Of a stretch of DNA of 45,066 nucleotides, positions 24,349-33,522 are shown piece after piece. The position numbers and the translations under genes are program-made. The notes under the pieces were generated by a model. The model was given only the letters and a program-made list of their open reading frames with translations, ran no database searches and was not told where the DNA came from. How positions within the stretch are numbered: the first letter of the stretch is position 1; each line of letters opens with the position of its first letter. Source of the DNA: an uncultured Chlorobiaceae bacterium (lineage in GTDB: Bacteria; Bacteroidota; Chlorobiia; Chlorobiales; Chlorobiaceae); NCBI GenBank assembly GCA_903928225.1, contig CAIYPU010000098.1, forward strand, positions 1-45,066, in the 5' to 3' direction.

Positions 24349-25821
24349 TCATCCCATCCTCAACCCTTTCTGAACGAGGGTGTTTTTACCGACAGCATAG
24401 GTGTAGACCGCGGCAGGAACAAAAGTCAACCGGATTCCCCGACATTCTTTCACGCCCTGTTTATCTATTGTCGTCACGACTGCCTGGTCAAGTTTATTGG
24501 TTTCACAGAAAGAAAGCAGTGCCTTCAGCTCCAGAGGACGTTCGTAATAACGGTTGCTCCATTTTATCTCAACGGCCCAGAGAGGCTTGAATGTCCGCTC
24601 GTCGAGCCCTATGAGATCGACTTCCCCCCTCTGCCACCTTGCATACCATGGCTGGACCCAGTCCCGATGCATCCACTGGGAAAAAACCGCTGTTTCCACC
24701 ATCGAACCGATCTGATCGGCTGTCGCGTTAAGCGGAGCAAACAGTGCGCTGCGAAGGGATGGGTTGGTGAGGTACATCTTGAACTGCATCACCCGCCTGA
24801 ACCTTCGGGCATTGTTGTCTGTACGGTATATTTTCCTGATCAGAAAAGCTGCCTCGAGATAATCGATATATCGCTTGAGCGTGTTCTTATCAACACCTCC
24901 CGAGCTCCTGCTCAGCTCCTCAAGTGAAAACTCCTGTCCTGAATTCCATGCTATGGTAGTAAAAAGCGCGTTCAGCTCCTGCACATCCTTGATGCCATAA
25001 AGACCGGGAAGATCCCGGAGCAGGACTTTGTCGATAATATCTGAACGGATATACCTGCCGGGGTCCGACTGGATCGATTTCGAAAAGATCACCTCCGGAT
25101 ATCCGCCGAAATTGATATAGTTCAGGAAATGTTCATTGAGTTTTCCTGTATCGACGGCGTCGAAAAAACCGGTTGTCCCTGCCCCCCATGGAAGCAGGGA
25201 TGGCCGCAGCAGCATAGAAAGGTCAAGGAGATGAATATACTCGTTGAAAGTGAGCGGCGGCAGCATGAACTCCGTGAACCTCCCTGCACCACTTTCACCG
25301 CTTTTCAGCTTCAGTGCCGCGGCAGCCGAACCCGACACAATAAAACGCACACCCGGAAAACTGTCGACAAGGGACTTCAAATGAATTTCCCAATCCTTCA
25401 GATACTGTATCTCGTCAAAAAATACGAACCACCCTTCAGGCGTTTTACTGCCAATGGTTTTCATACTGAGCCGGAAAAGCTGTTCAAGAGAAACGTTCGT
25501 GTAGACCGGCGTTTCAATTGACAGAAAAGCGATCTTCTGTGGATCATGCCCCGCTTCGAGCAGGCCTTTGATGGTGTGAAAAAGCATGACCGTTTTACCC
25601 ACCCGTCTCGGTCCCATGAGAATAACCGCTCGTCTTACCGACAGATCGGATGCCAGTTTATAAAAGAGGTCATTGTAAAGACGGGGGGTCATAGTGGAAT
25701 AATATTTTTCCACCTCTCCCGTCACCCACCAGGGATTTTCGAAACGGAGCCTCTCAGCGACAAGCTCTTCAGAAAAGGGCAGCAATGACATGGCAACAGT
25801 CCTGAACATGTTATCGAACAA
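24349..25821 (-). CDS. AAA_14/DUF4143 family ATPase
   Basis: A 490-residue protein of the same broad family as the gene at 2181-3356 but longer. Walker A GPRRVGKT is at residues 70-77 and Walker B WFVFFDEIQYL near 131-141. FIVSGSAAAAL is the sensor strand. The C-terminal DUF4143 part has KMYLTNPSLRSALFA, a helix with VETAVFSQW and the nuclease-like strand RGEVDLIGLDE followed by WAVEIKWSN. The ATG at 25788 (MSLLPFSEEL) is an alternative start. These ATPases are common in mobile regions of Chlorobi and archaea; the role is unknown. A long AT-rich spacer (25822-25913) separates it from the flavoprotein gene. Confidence 0.85.
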   Translation of the reverse strand: MFDNMFRTVAMSLLPFSEELVAERLRFENPWWVTGEVEKYYSTMTPRLYNDLFYKLASDLSVRRAVILMGPRRVGKTVMLFHTIKGLLEAGHDPQKIAFLSIETPVYTNVSLEQLFRLSMKTIGSKTPEGWFVFFDEIQYLKDWEIHLKSLVDSFPGVRFIVSGSAAAALKLKSGESGAGRFTEFMLPPLTFNEYIHLLDLSMLLRPSLLPWGAGTTGFFDAVDTGKLNEHFLNYINFGGYPEVIFSKSIQSDPGRYIRSDIIDKVLLRDLPGLYGIKDVQELNALFTTIAWNSGQEFSLEELSRSSGGVDKNTLKRYIDYLEAAFLIRKIYRTDNNARRFRRVMQFKMYLTNPSLRSALFAPLNATADQIGSMVETAVFSQWMHRDWVQPWYARWQRGEVDLIGLDERTFKPLWAVEIKWSNRYYERPLELKALLSFCETNKLDQAVVTTIDKQGVKECRGIRLTFVPAAVYTYAVGKNTLVQKGLRMG

Positions 25822-25913
25822 AAAAAACAGATACTAGATTAATTCAATTATCTTATTTAATACTTATTTATCAAATAAGAAAATCAAACCGTTACCTGTT
25901 CGCTTGTCATGCT

Positions 25914-27221
25914 TCACACCGCCGCCGCATAGGGCCGGGCCCCGATCTCTTTGTGCACGCCGTTGCGGCGGGCCTGCTTCCGCCATCCGTACGAACCTAT
26001 CGCGCGGTAGAGCCATTCCGGGGTGAATGGTTTTGCAAGCTCCCGGCGGGCATCGTCTGGCACGGTTTTTCCGGACGCAAGGGCATGGGCGACGATATCG
26101 AGGTTCTTTCTGTAGGGTATCGCCGGTCCCCCAAGCTCGCTGAAAGGCCTGCCGTGCACCAGCCCTTCGCCACCCCCGATCGAAACCGAGCCCATCCAGC
26201 TGTAGCCGGCTTCCCTCGCGAATGCCGCACAGGAGGCGAGGGCGTTTTCGTTGTGGCGCGATTCGATGAATCCGCAGTTCGCTATGGCGGCGAACCGGCC
26301 GCCGGGGGCCTTCCCGCTGCGATACTCCGCGATGGCCCGCAGCGTTTCGAGCACCGGTGCGGGTATGCTGTCGATATACAGCGGAAAGGCGAGCACGACA
26401 AGCTCCGAATGGTCGAGCGATTCAAGCATCCGCGACATCTTGTCCGGGTTTTCGAAAATCTTGTAGATCTGGATGGTCTCGGTCCTTACACCCTGTTCCG
26501 AAAACTTGCCGAACAGGTAACCGCCGATCGAAGCCGAGGTGCTTTTCGCCATGCGCGGGCTTCCCACCAGCAGCGTTGCGCTCCGGACCGGAAGCGGTGC
26601 AGCTGCAGAGAGCTGGAATTTCGGCGCCGACGTCACATGGGCTGCAAATTTGCCTCTTTCCGCATTTTCAAGCACCGATGCGATGCTTTCCCTTATTTCG
26701 CCATCGTTCATGCCGGTATACAGAATGCCGCAGGCATCTTTCTCGGTATAGAAATTGATGGTGTTCCGGTAAAAGAGGTGCCTGAAACCCTCCTCCTGGA
26801 GCGCGTCAGGACCGGGAAGCCAGCCGATGGAGACGAAAGCGGGATAGCGATCGTAACGCTGCCGGTGGTGCGTTTCACCGTTGACCGTGCAGAAGAAGGG
26901 CGAGATCGTCTGGATCAGATGGTCGGCAAATTTTTTCAGCTCGGGTGAAAAAGCACCGAAAGTGACCGGTGCAAGCGCGATCACCATATCGCTGTTTATA
27001 TGTTTTGCGACAAGTTCACGGTTGTCGTCGTCGATGCTGCAGACACCAGGGGTCTTGAGCCAGCACTGAAAACACCCCCTGCAGTGACCTATCTCCTTTT
27101 CGCGCAACAGGACATGTTCGGGTTCATGCCCTTTCGCCTTCAGGACCGAACAAAGCTCCCCTGCCACGCGGGTCCCCATGAGGTCCCCTGCAGGTGTTCC
27201 GTCGAGTATCAGTATGTTCAT
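25914..27221 (-). CDS. Two-domain flavodoxin-like FMN reductase
   Basis: A 435-residue protein with two flavodoxin-fold domains. Domain 1 begins MNILILDGTPAGD, a typical FMN phosphate-binding start of NADPH-dependent FMN reductases, and contains HCRGCFQCWLKTPGVC, the cysteine motif of iron-sulfur flavoproteins. Domain 2 starts at about residue 210 with SATLLVGSPRMAKSTSASIG and has LVVLAFPLYIDSIPAPV. The start at 27221 has a strong AGGAGG site; an in-frame ATG at 27314 lies within the upstream tetR gene. It is 89 bases downstream of a TetR-type regulator on the same strand and probably under its control. Its electron partner is unknown. Confidence 0.82.
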   Translation of the reverse strand: MNILILDGTPAGDLMGTRVAGELCSVLKAKGHEPEHVLLREKEIGHCRGCFQCWLKTPGVCSIDDDNRELVAKHINSDMVIALAPVTFGAFSPELKKFADHLIQTISPFFCTVNGETHHRQRYDRYPAFVSIGWLPGPDALQEEGFRHLFYRNTINFYTEKDACGILYTGMNDGEIRESIASVLENAERGKFAAHVTSAPKFQLSAAAPLPVRSATLLVGSPRMAKSTSASIGGYLFGKFSEQGVRTETIQIYKIFENPDKMSRMLESLDHSELVVLAFPLYIDSIPAPVLETLRAIAEYRSGKAPGGRFAAIANCGFIESRHNENALASCAAFAREAGYSWMGSVSIGGGEGLVHGRPFSELGGPAIPYRKNLDIVAHALASGKTVPDDARRELAKPFTPEWLYRAIGSYGWRKQARRNGVHKEIGARPYAAAV

Positions 27222-27310
27222 GCGTTTCCTCCTCTTGGTTTTACATCGCTGTTTTGTTGAATCTGTCAGGAAGAGCGAACAGCCTTCATCCCGGTTTGTG
27301 TCTTGAAAAA

Positions 27311-28000
27311 TCACTCCCTGATGACAAACTCGCGAAGCATCGCTTCGAGCTCGTACCGGTAGAGCGCATCCCCATGCGGACCGAAAGGCGGGAGCTTGCC
27401 CGAGACCTCGAGGGAGACGAGGCCGTGTACCCTGCCCCAGATCAGCATGGACACGGAGTAGATCAGCAGCTCATCCGGGACAGGGCACTGCCCGGAAGGG
27501 AAAAAACAGGCTTCCGGATCGAAGAGAGGAATACCTGCGGCATTGAGCATTCCTCGCTGATGAAGCTCGGCGACCACTTCCGCAAGCGCCCCCATCGAAC
27601 GCATCATGGCAGGCTGGAGCTCCTCCATCGGAGGAACATAACCGGGCACCGGGGTTCCAAAAATCAGGAGGTAGCGGTGCGGGTTCATGATCGCCCATTC
27701 GCGGTAGGCTATCCCTGTCTCCATGAACCTCTTCACCACATCGCCCTTTCCGGTGAATTTCTCCTTCGCCGCATGCTGGCTGTCGCCGAACGACAGATAG
27801 GCATCGAGCACCAGGGCAGTCACGAGCGCGTCCCTGTCCGTGAAATAATTGTAGATCGCGGGAGCGGAAATGCCCAGGTCCCTCGCGATGCTGCGCAGCG
27901 AAAGCGACGATGCGCCAGAAACGCCAATCTGCCGCCATGCGGTTTCCTTGATGGACTCACGAAGGTTCGGGTTCCTGATCGATGCTGCCGGTCTTGCCAT
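27311..28000 (-). CDS. TetR-family transcriptional regulator (WHG-type C domain)
   Basis: A 229-residue repressor. The N-terminal helix-turn-helix is SLSLRSIARDLGISAPAIYN followed by YFTDRDALVTAL. The ligand-binding half contains the tryptophan-histidine-glycine region MLIWGRVHGLVSLEVSG, which defines the WHG/TetR_C_13 group. A near-perfect 32-bp palindrome lies 8 bases upstream of its ATG, so it most likely represses itself and the flavoprotein gene that follows. The inducer is unknown. Confidence 0.9.
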   Translation of the reverse strand: MARPAASIRNPNLRESIKETAWRQIGVSGASSLSLRSIARDLGISAPAIYNYFTDRDALVTALVLDAYLSFGDSQHAAKEKFTGKGDVVKRFMETGIAYREWAIMNPHRYLLIFGTPVPGYVPPMEELQPAMMRSMGALAEVVAELHQRGMLNAAGIPLFDPEACFFPSGQCPVPDELLIYSVSMLIWGRVHGLVSLEVSGKLPPFGPHGDALYRYELEAMLREFVIRE

Positions 28001-28008
28001 ATAAAAAT

Positions 28009-28040
28009 AAGTTTACAGCGTAAATTTACACTGTAAACTT
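28009..28040. promoter_or_regulatory. TetR operator palindrome
   Basis: AAGTTTACAG (28009-28018) and CTGTAAACTT (28031-28040) are exact inverted repeats, and the 12 bases between them are also palindromic except for one pair. The site is centred between the tetR start (28000) and the divergent parD promoter (28091). Confidence 0.8.
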
Positions 28041-28090
28041 TTAAATTCCAAACACTGCAGTGCAATCCAGCAAAAAATTATTGGCAAAGT

Positions 28091-28120
28091 TTGACAATTC
28101 CTGAGAATCAAGTGTATATT
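28091..28120 (+). promoter_or_regulatory. Sigma-70 type promoter of parDE
   Basis: TTGACA (28091-28096) and TATATT (28115-28120) are separated by 18 bases, giving a start near 28127 and a ~30-base leader before the parD ATG at 28157. Confidence 0.75.
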
Positions 28121-28156
28121 GAAAGTGGTAAGAACAACTATTTGACATTGGACCCC

Positions 28157-28417
28157 ATGCCAATAAATGTCAACCTCACCCCCCAGCTTGAGGAGATGGT
28201 TCGCCAGAAAGTCAAGTCAGGAATGTACACTTCGGCCAGCGAGGTTGTGAGGGAGGCTTTGCGTCTCATGCAGGAAAAAGAGCGTTACCAGACCGTCAAG
28301 ATCGACCAGCTCCGCCACGATATCCGTGATGGCATCCAGAGTGGCGATCCGGGCCCATGGAACGCAGAAGATGTCAAACGCAAAGGCAGGGAGAAAAGGG
28401 CATCTAAAACGCTCTGA
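28157..28417 (+). CDS. parD: ParD family antitoxin
   Basis: An 86-residue antitoxin. It starts MPINVNLTPQLEEMVRQKV, then SGMYTSASEVVREALRLMQE, the classical CC2985/ParD1 ribbon-helix-helix. The rest is a toxin-binding tail (IDQLRHDIRDGIQSGDPGPW). The frame extends upstream to a TTG at 28091, but that codon is the -35 box of the promoter, so the ATG at 28157 is the true start. Two bases separate its stop from the parE start. It should neutralise ParE and autoregulate. Confidence 0.93.
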   Translation: MPINVNLTPQLEEMVRQKVKSGMYTSASEVVREALRLMQEKERYQTVKIDQLRHDIRDGIQSGDPGPWNAEDVKRKGREKRASKTL

Positions 28418-28419
28418 CC

Positions 28420-28719
28420 ATGCCAGTCATCCTTAAACGGCCGATTGTCATCCAGGACCTTGCAGAAATCTGGGAGTACATCGCGACCGATAACGAAATA
28501 CGGGCGGACACCCTTATCGACACCTTCGACTGGAAGTTCCAGGAGCTTGCAGAGTGTCCCATCACAGGCAAAAACCGGGACGAGCTCTACCGGGGGCTGA
28601 TGAGCCTGCCGGTAGGTCGGCACATTGTCTTTTACCTCAACATTCCGGACGGAATCGAAATCGTCAGGGTGCTGCATGCGGCACGTGACGTTTCTTTTCA
28701 GTTCGGCCCTCAGATCTGA
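28420..28719 (+). CDS. parE: ParE family toxin
   Basis: A 99-residue RelE/ParE-superfamily toxin; characterised ParE proteins poison DNA gyrase. DLAEIWEYIATDNEIRADTL is the N-terminal helical hairpin. KNRDELYRGLMSLPVGRHIV, FYLNIPDGIEIVRVLHAARD is the conserved beta-sheet end. Length and all core positions match the family. It follows parD by two bases and is followed by a hairpin terminator at 28855-28885. Confidence 0.93.
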   Translation: MPVILKRPIVIQDLAEIWEYIATDNEIRADTLIDTFDWKFQELAECPITGKNRDELYRGLMSLPVGRHIVFYLNIPDGIEIVRVLHAARDVSFQFGPQI

Positions 28720-28854
28720 AGGTGTTCCGGGGCATCCTGGTAAGTATTGGCTGCTGCCGGATTATCCGGCGGCTTCGCTCGAAGATTGGAATGAACGGTA
28801 AAGACTGTTAAAATACAAGACCTCCTTTCATCGGAAATTGGTTTACATTTATCG

Positions 28855-28885
28855 GGCCGCACCGCTGACGTGCGGCCTTTATTGT
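28855..28885 (+). terminator. Intrinsic terminator-like hairpin
   Basis: GGCCGCAC (28855-28862) pairs with GTGCGGCC (28870-28877) across a 7-base loop and is followed by TTTATTGTTTT. It probably ends the parDE transcript. It is also close enough to the next gene (ATG at 28918) to act as a leader attenuator. Confidence 0.7.
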
Positions 28886-28917
28886 TTTACCAACCAACAA
28901 AAAAAGGAGTACTTCCG

Positions 28918-29463
28918 ATGAATGCAGTAAATCCGGAAGCTATCGGCGTGTTCGGCCTTGTCGTCACCGTATGGGTATTCGGGCTTGAACAGCTTGGGTT
29001 CGGCATCGACAGCGAAACCGATCATGCGAAACTGGCAAAAAACCTCGCTCATGTTGCGCTCTGGTTCGGCGGGGTCGCCCAACTTTTCACAGCACTGTGC
29101 ATGTACCTCTTCGATGTCGGCATGCCGCCCGAGGCAAGGGTTTACATCGGCACTGTTTTCGCGACCTACGGATTGTTCTGGGTAGTGGTCGCCATGCATT
29201 TCTACAATCCCGGGGACAGGAAAATCTACGCCCACCTCTTCCTCGGCATTTTCTTCATGACGGCGCTCTTCAGTTACAAGGCCTGGCTGCTCGATAAAAT
29301 GTGGCCGCTCGGCACCGTCCTGCTGCTCATCAACCTGCTGACCATCCTGCTTCCATTCGCCTGGTACAGGAAAAACGATATCGTCACGAAAATCTGCGGA
29401 GCGACAAACGTCGCCATCGGTGTCTGCGCCGTCCCGATCCTCATGAAGGCCCTCGGTATCTGA
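28918..29463 (+). CDS. GPR1/FUN34/YaaH family acetate-uptake protein
   Basis: A 181-residue membrane protein with six hydrophobic helices. The start, NPEAIGVFGLVVTVWVFGL, is a variant of the NPAPLGL motif at the beginning of this family. E. coli YaaH/SatP (188 residues) imports acetate and succinate. The start ATG is supported by AAAAGGAG nine bases upstream. Green sulfur bacteria assimilate acetate during photomixotrophic growth, so an acetate role fits, but the substrate is inferred. The hairpin upstream may belong to this gene's leader. It converges with dsrW (60-base gap). Confidence 0.85.
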   Translation: MNAVNPEAIGVFGLVVTVWVFGLEQLGFGIDSETDHAKLAKNLAHVALWFGGVAQLFTALCMYLFDVGMPPEARVYIGTVFATYGLFWVVVAMHFYNPGDRKIYAHLFLGIFFMTALFSYKAWLLDKMWPLGTVLLLINLLTILLPFAWYRKNDIVTKICGATNVAIGVCAVPILMKALGI

Positions 29464-29523
29464 ACCCCATCGTTACCGGAACATCCCGCAGAACCAGTGG
29501 ATGTTCCGGGCCCTTACCCTGTA

Positions 29524-30930
29524 TCACTCAGTTCCTTCCCTCATCCCGAAAATCCGTATGCTTTCGAGGACCGTGCTTTCGTCAGCGCAGGTCCGGACGA
29601 TCCGTGAAGGAATTTCGCGGTAATGGGTATGGAAATTCCTGACGCAGGAGGGGGAAGAGAAATAGATTTCATCGATGAAGTCAAGATCGATCTCGTCTTC
29701 ATTTTCCCTGGACCCGTAAGTATAGACCGCAAGGGGAACTGCCCTGTTGCCTGACTGCTCGATGGCCCTGATGAGGCTGACGTCGGGATAGTTCGAACCG
29801 GGAAGAAGGAGTGTGGTGCCGGTAATGCCTTTTTCGCGAAGCAGCCGGGAAAGGTCTGCATCGTCCTCCATTTCAATTTCAAGGTCCGGTACGGCACCGT
29901 GCCTTCGGAGCTCGGAAACCGCGGCCTTGCCGTACGTGAGGATTTTCGAACCGACAAGATGGCGCATATCCTTGCCCGAAGTGAAAAGCGAAGTAAAAAA
30001 ATGCCTTGCCGAGAGCACGCCGGAAAAAAAGATCACCGGATAATCAGTTACCGAAGAAAGGCACTGGAGGAAAAGCTGACTGTCCGCACCCTCCGCGCCG
30101 CTGCACGGCAGATGCACCGTGACGTAATGGGCCGGATCGTAGCTTTTCCCTCCGCTTCCGATAACCAGCACCTTCCTTTTCTTCGAGAACCAGTTTTCCT
30201 CGATGAACTGGCAGATGTTTTCACCGATGATGAGGAGCGCCGGAGAATAGACCGATTTTTCCCGTTCACGCAATTCCCGGATAGTCCCTGTAAAGATCCT
30301 CTGGTTGTACCGGGTGGCGTTCTGCACGATGGCCACCTTCGTATCGAGGTTGCGCCCTTTTCTCAGGACGGCATCGAGCACGTCGTGCACCGACGAGGCA
30401 ACCATGTAGTAGACCAGCGTATCGGCATCGGGAACCTGGATCTTGTTGACCGGGTGGCCGGTGCAGAAGGCGACCGATGATGAGACCTTGCGCATGGTGA
30501 GGGGAATTTCACTGTAGGCGCTCGCTCCGTGCGCAGCTGTGATACCCGGGACGATCTCGTAACGGATGCCGTGCTTCCTGAGGACCTCGATTTCCTCGCC
30601 GCCCCGGCCGAAGACGAACGGGTCGCCGCCTTTCAGCCTGGCGACCTTCCTGCCCTGCAGGGCCTGGCGCAGAATCTCCTCGTTGATGGCGTCCTGTTCG
30701 AAATGGTGGCAGTCCTTTCGTTTTCCCGTATATATTTTCAGTGCGGGGTAATGATCGACCAGTTCGGCGGAAACCAGGTCGTCGTAAAGGATGACGTCGG
30801 CTTCGCGAAGGAGCCTGTCGGCCTTGATGGTCAGCAGTTCCGGGTCACCCGGGCCTGCGCCGATTATGGAAACGCACCCTTTCGGATGTGCGTCGTGAGA
30901 TTGGTGATATGCAGACTGGGATGATTCCAT
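29524..30930 (-). CDS. dsrW: DsrW: uroporphyrinogen-III C-methyltransferase/synthase fusion
   Basis: A 468-residue bifunctional enzyme of siroheme synthesis. The N-terminal CobA-type methylase has SIIGAGPGDPELLT (residues ~20-33), the GGDPFVFGRGGEE loop and VPGITAAHGASAYSEIPLT; it makes precorrin-2 from uroporphyrinogen III. From about residue 255 a HemD (uroporphyrinogen-III synthase) domain follows, with VIFFSGVLSARHFF and TTLLLPGSNYPDV. The frame reaches an ATG at 30999, inside dsrV; the ATG at 30930, 23 bases after the dsrV stop, is preferred. It supplies siroheme for DsrAB together with DsrV. Confidence 0.88.
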   Translation of the reverse strand: MESSQSAYHQSHDAHPKGCVSIIGAGPGDPELLTIKADRLLREADVILYDDLVSAELVDHYPALKIYTGKRKDCHHFEQDAINEEILRQALQGRKVARLKGGDPFVFGRGGEEIEVLRKHGIRYEIVPGITAAHGASAYSEIPLTMRKVSSSVAFCTGHPVNKIQVPDADTLVYYMVASSVHDVLDAVLRKGRNLDTKVAIVQNATRYNQRIFTGTIRELREREKSVYSPALLIIGENICQFIEENWFSKKRKVLVIGSGGKSYDPAHYVTVHLPCSGAEGADSQLFLQCLSSVTDYPVIFFSGVLSARHFFTSLFTSGKDMRHLVGSKILTYGKAAVSELRRHGAVPDLEIEMEDDADLSRLLREKGITGTTLLLPGSNYPDVSLIRAIEQSGNRAVPLAVYTYGSRENEDEIDLDFIDEIYFSSPSCVRNFHTHYREIPSRIVRTCADESTVLESIRIFGMREGTE

Positions 30931-30953
30931 GGAAGAGGCCCGGTAAATATATT

Positions 30954-31403
30954 TTATTGAAGCCCGGCTTCGAGCAGGGCTTTTATCCTGTTCCGCCATT
31001 CGACGGATTTTTTCACGTTCTGCCCGTTCGAAGAGACGGCAATCGTCATTTCGTCCTGCTTGATGACTGCAGGCGATATGAAATCCGACAGCTCGCGGTT
31101 GTCGACCACGTTGACCAGGATGCCGAGCCTTGCAGCATCGTCTTTTATGCGCCGGTTCACCTCGATGTCGTTAGTGCAGGCATAGACGAGGAAATATCCT
31201 TCTAGATCGGAGGGTTCGTACTCCTTCAGGATTTCCTTGTACCCCCTGCCCCGAAGCTCCTCGTGGATCCACGGAGCGAGGATGGTGATTCCGCTGGTGT
31301 ACTGCCCGACGGTCAGTATCTTGTGCATGGCGATCTTGCCGCCCCCGACGAACAGGATCTGTCTGTTGTCTACCCTGATATTGAGCGGAAGAAAAACCTT
31401 CAT
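30954..31403 (-). CDS. dsrV: DsrV: precorrin-2 dehydrogenase (CysG N-domain-like)
   Basis: A 149-residue Rossmann-fold enzyme of the CysG-N/Met8 type. [20 protein letters not shown] is the NAD-binding start. [20 protein letters not shown] and [17 protein letters not shown] are the characteristic central segments, including the aspartate needed for oxidation of precorrin-2 to sirohydrochlorin. It lacks the CysG dimerisation and methylase domains, which are supplied by DsrW next door. A good GGAGG site lies 8 bases before the ATG. A terminator separates it from dsrP, so it may have its own promoter in 31404-31500. Confidence 0.9.
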   Translation of the reverse strand: MKVFLPLNIRVDNRQILFVGGGKIAMHKILTVGQYTSGITILAPWIHEELRGRGYKEILKEYEPSDLEGYFLVYACTNDIEVNRRIKDDAARLGILVNVVDNRELSDFISPAVIKQDEMTIAVSSNGQNVKKSVEWRNRIKALLEAGLQ

Positions 31404-31520
31404 GACGATGGACCTCCGGATTGTATCGGTTTAAAAAGGACGTAATATAAGAAACAGGGTCCGGCTGCTTTAAATTTCAGCGAAGGATTTTTTCGGGGCT
31501 TTACAGGAAGGCCGTCGGCA

Positions 31521-31553
31521 TAAAAAAAGAAAGTCCGCAGTTTCGCGGACTTT
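31521..31553 (-). terminator. Intrinsic terminator after dsrP
   Basis: On the minus strand AAAGTCCGC, a 6-base loop and GCGGACTTT form a perfect 9-bp stem followed by CTTTTTTT. It stands 32 bases after the dsrP stop and should end much of the main dsr transcript before dsrV. Confidence 0.85.
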
Positions 31554-31584
31554 CCGGAGAATTGAAACGTCGATGGACCTGCAA

Positions 31585-32736
31585 TCACTCCTGCGATTTG
31601 ACCGAAACGGCGACCTTGAGCAGGAGGGTGAGCACCAGCAGGCCTATCGCCCAGATGCCGAGCGTCACGCCGATTTCGGTCAGCGTCGGCTGGTAGTCCA
31701 CGATCTCCTCGAGCGGCGAAGGAACGAAGCCACCAAGTATCAGGCCCACGCCCTTGTCGATCCAGATGGAAACCACCAGCCCTGTGCAGGCAGCGGCAAG
31801 CCATTTCGGCGAGCTTTTCCTGCCGGGCAGGAGCAGCACGACGAGCGAACCGAGGCCGAGCAGCAGTGAGAACCACATGAACGGCACGAGGGTGTAATGG
31901 CCTTCAAGCCCGAAGAACAGGTACTGGAGGCTGTGCATGTGCGAGGGCACGTGGCTGTAGAAGGCGGTGAAAAACTCCGTGCCGATCATGAAGAAATTCA
32001 CGATACCGGCGTAGGTGACGATGACCGCAAGCTTTTCACGTGCCTCTTTTCCCGTGTCGAACCCCGTGCACTGCTTGATGACGAGGGTAACGAGGATAAG
32101 CAGCGACGTACCGGCGGCGAAAGCCGATGCGAGAAATCGCGGAGCGAGCACGGCCGTCAGCCAGAGGTGCCTTCCCGGCAGTCCTGCGTAGAGGAATGCC
32201 GTGACGGTATGGATACTGACCGCCCAGGGAATGGAAAGGTAGATGACCGGTTTCACCCACGAGGGAGGGGGAACGCCCCTGCGCTCCGCGCCGAGCACGG
32301 TCCAGCCGCTCACGAGGTTGATCACGAAATAGCCGTTGAGCACCATGACGTCCCAGAACACCATCGAATGGGGGCTGGGATAGAGCAGCACGTTCAGCAC
32401 ACGGTCAGGGCGCCCCATGTCGGCAAGGATGAAGAGCAGGCACATGAGGGTTGCCGCAACCGCCATGAACTCGCCGATGATGACGGTTTTCGAAAATTCC
32501 TTGCGGTTGTGGAGGTAATAGGGTATCACGACCATGACCGCCGATGCCGCGACGCCGACCAGGAAGGTGAACTGCGCGATATAGAACCCCCAGCTCACGT
32601 CACGCCCCATGCCGGTAACGGTGAGGCCGAACCAGTGCTGGCGGTTGTAGGCGGTTATACCGACAGCTATCACCGCGAGCAGCGAGGCTATCCATGCCCA
32701 GTAATTGCGGTTTCCTTTCAGAGCTTTCTCAATCAT
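31585..32736 (-). CDS. dsrP: DsrP: NrfD-like membrane subunit
   Basis: A 383-residue integral membrane protein with about ten hydrophobic helices, of the NrfD/PsrC family. [40 protein letters not shown] and [16 protein letters not shown] are typical. It contains no haem-binding motif. It anchors DsrO and exchanges electrons with the quinone pool within the DsrMKJOP complex. The gene starts 9 bases after the dsrO stop. Confidence 0.93.
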   Translation of the reverse strand: MIEKALKGNRNYWAWIASLLAVIAVGITAYNRQHWFGLTVTGMGRDVSWGFYIAQFTFLVGVAASAVMVVIPYYLHNRKEFSKTVIIGEFMAVAATLMCLLFILADMGRPDRVLNVLLYPSPHSMVFWDVMVLNGYFVINLVSGWTVLGAERRGVPPPSWVKPVIYLSIPWAVSIHTVTAFLYAGLPGRHLWLTAVLAPRFLASAFAAGTSLLILVTLVIKQCTGFDTGKEAREKLAVIVTYAGIVNFFMIGTEFFTAFYSHVPSHMHSLQYLFFGLEGHYTLVPFMWFSLLLGLGSLVVLLLPGRKSSPKWLAAACTGLVVSIWIDKGVGLILGGFVPSPLEEIVDYQPTLTEIGVTLGIWAIGLLVLTLLLKVAVSVKSQE

Positions 32737-32745
32737 GGGAAATCG

Positions 32746-33522
32746 TTAGATGATGTAAAAAACCGAAGGCTTCGTCCCGAGTTCGGGCTTCCGCTGCATC
32801 GTGTTGTTGGACTCGAGAAGCACGCGGATGTCTGATTTCGGATCGTTAAGGTCTCCGAAAGTGAGGGCCTTCTGAGGGCACGATTCGGCGCATGCAGGTA
32901 TCAGCCCCCTGACGAGCCGGTCCGAACAGAAATTGCATTTTTCCACGACACCCTGCTCCCTGGTCGGATAATCGACCGATGCCAGTTTGATCCCTTCGCG
33001 GGGGTCGCGCCAGTTGAAGCTGCGCGATCCGTACGGGCAGGCTGCCATACAGAAGCGGCATCCGATACAGCGGTGGTAGTCCATGGAAACGATGCCGTCC
33101 CAGCGCCTGAAGGTCGCTTCGGTAGGGCATGCCCTGGTGCAGGGAGCTTCAGCGCAATGGTTGCAGAGCGCAAGGAAGGAACGCTGCAGCACATCGCTTG
33201 TCCTGAACTGCTGGGTCGAGGTTGGAAATACATGCTCGTAGCTGCTTTTCCATATCCATTTCACCTCGTCCTTGCGGTTGCCGAAATCGGGAACGTTATG
33301 GACAAAATGGCATTTTGCGACGCACTCACTGCACTCGTTCAGGCATTTGCGGGTATCGATCAGCATGCCCCAGCGGATTTTTCCGGGCACCGGCTTTTCG
33401 TCCCAGGCGGGCAGGACCGTTTCCTCGAGGGAAAATGCAGGCATGAACGCTGACGATGCACAGATGCCAGCAAGGACTCCAAGCCCGGTTTTTCTGATAA
33501 ATTCTCTACGTTCTTTATTCAT
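32746..33522 (-). CDS. dsrO: DsrO: periplasmic iron-sulfur subunit with Tat signal
   Basis: A 258-residue ferredoxin-like protein. [19 protein letters not shown] is a twin-arginine signal, so the protein is exported folded. Cysteine clusters [40 protein letters not shown] and [11 protein letters not shown]...CAESCP would bind up to four [4Fe-4S] centres, as in DmsB/PsrB relatives. It passes electrons between DsrJ and DsrP. The ATG at 33522 overlaps the dsrJ TGA by one base and gives the signal peptide; the longer open frame from 33714 overlaps dsrJ and is rejected. Confidence 0.95.
   Translation of the reverse strand: MNKERREFIRKTGLGVLAGICASSAFMPAFSLEETVLPAWDEKPVPGKIRWGMLIDTRKCLNECSECVAKCHFVHNVPDFGNRKDEVKWIWKSSYEHVFPTSTQQFRTSDVLQRSFLALCNHCAEAPCTRACPTEATFRRWDGIVSMDYHRCIGCRFCMAACPYGSRSFNWRDPREGIKLASVDYPTREQGVVEKCNFCSDRLVRGLIPACAESCPQKALTFGDLNDPKSDIRVLLESNNTMQRKPELGTKPSVFYII

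Noticed and set aside
28091-28156. Upstream TTG start for parD
   Set aside because: The TTG is the first half of a TTGACA -35 box, and the ParD family begins at the methionine at 28157.
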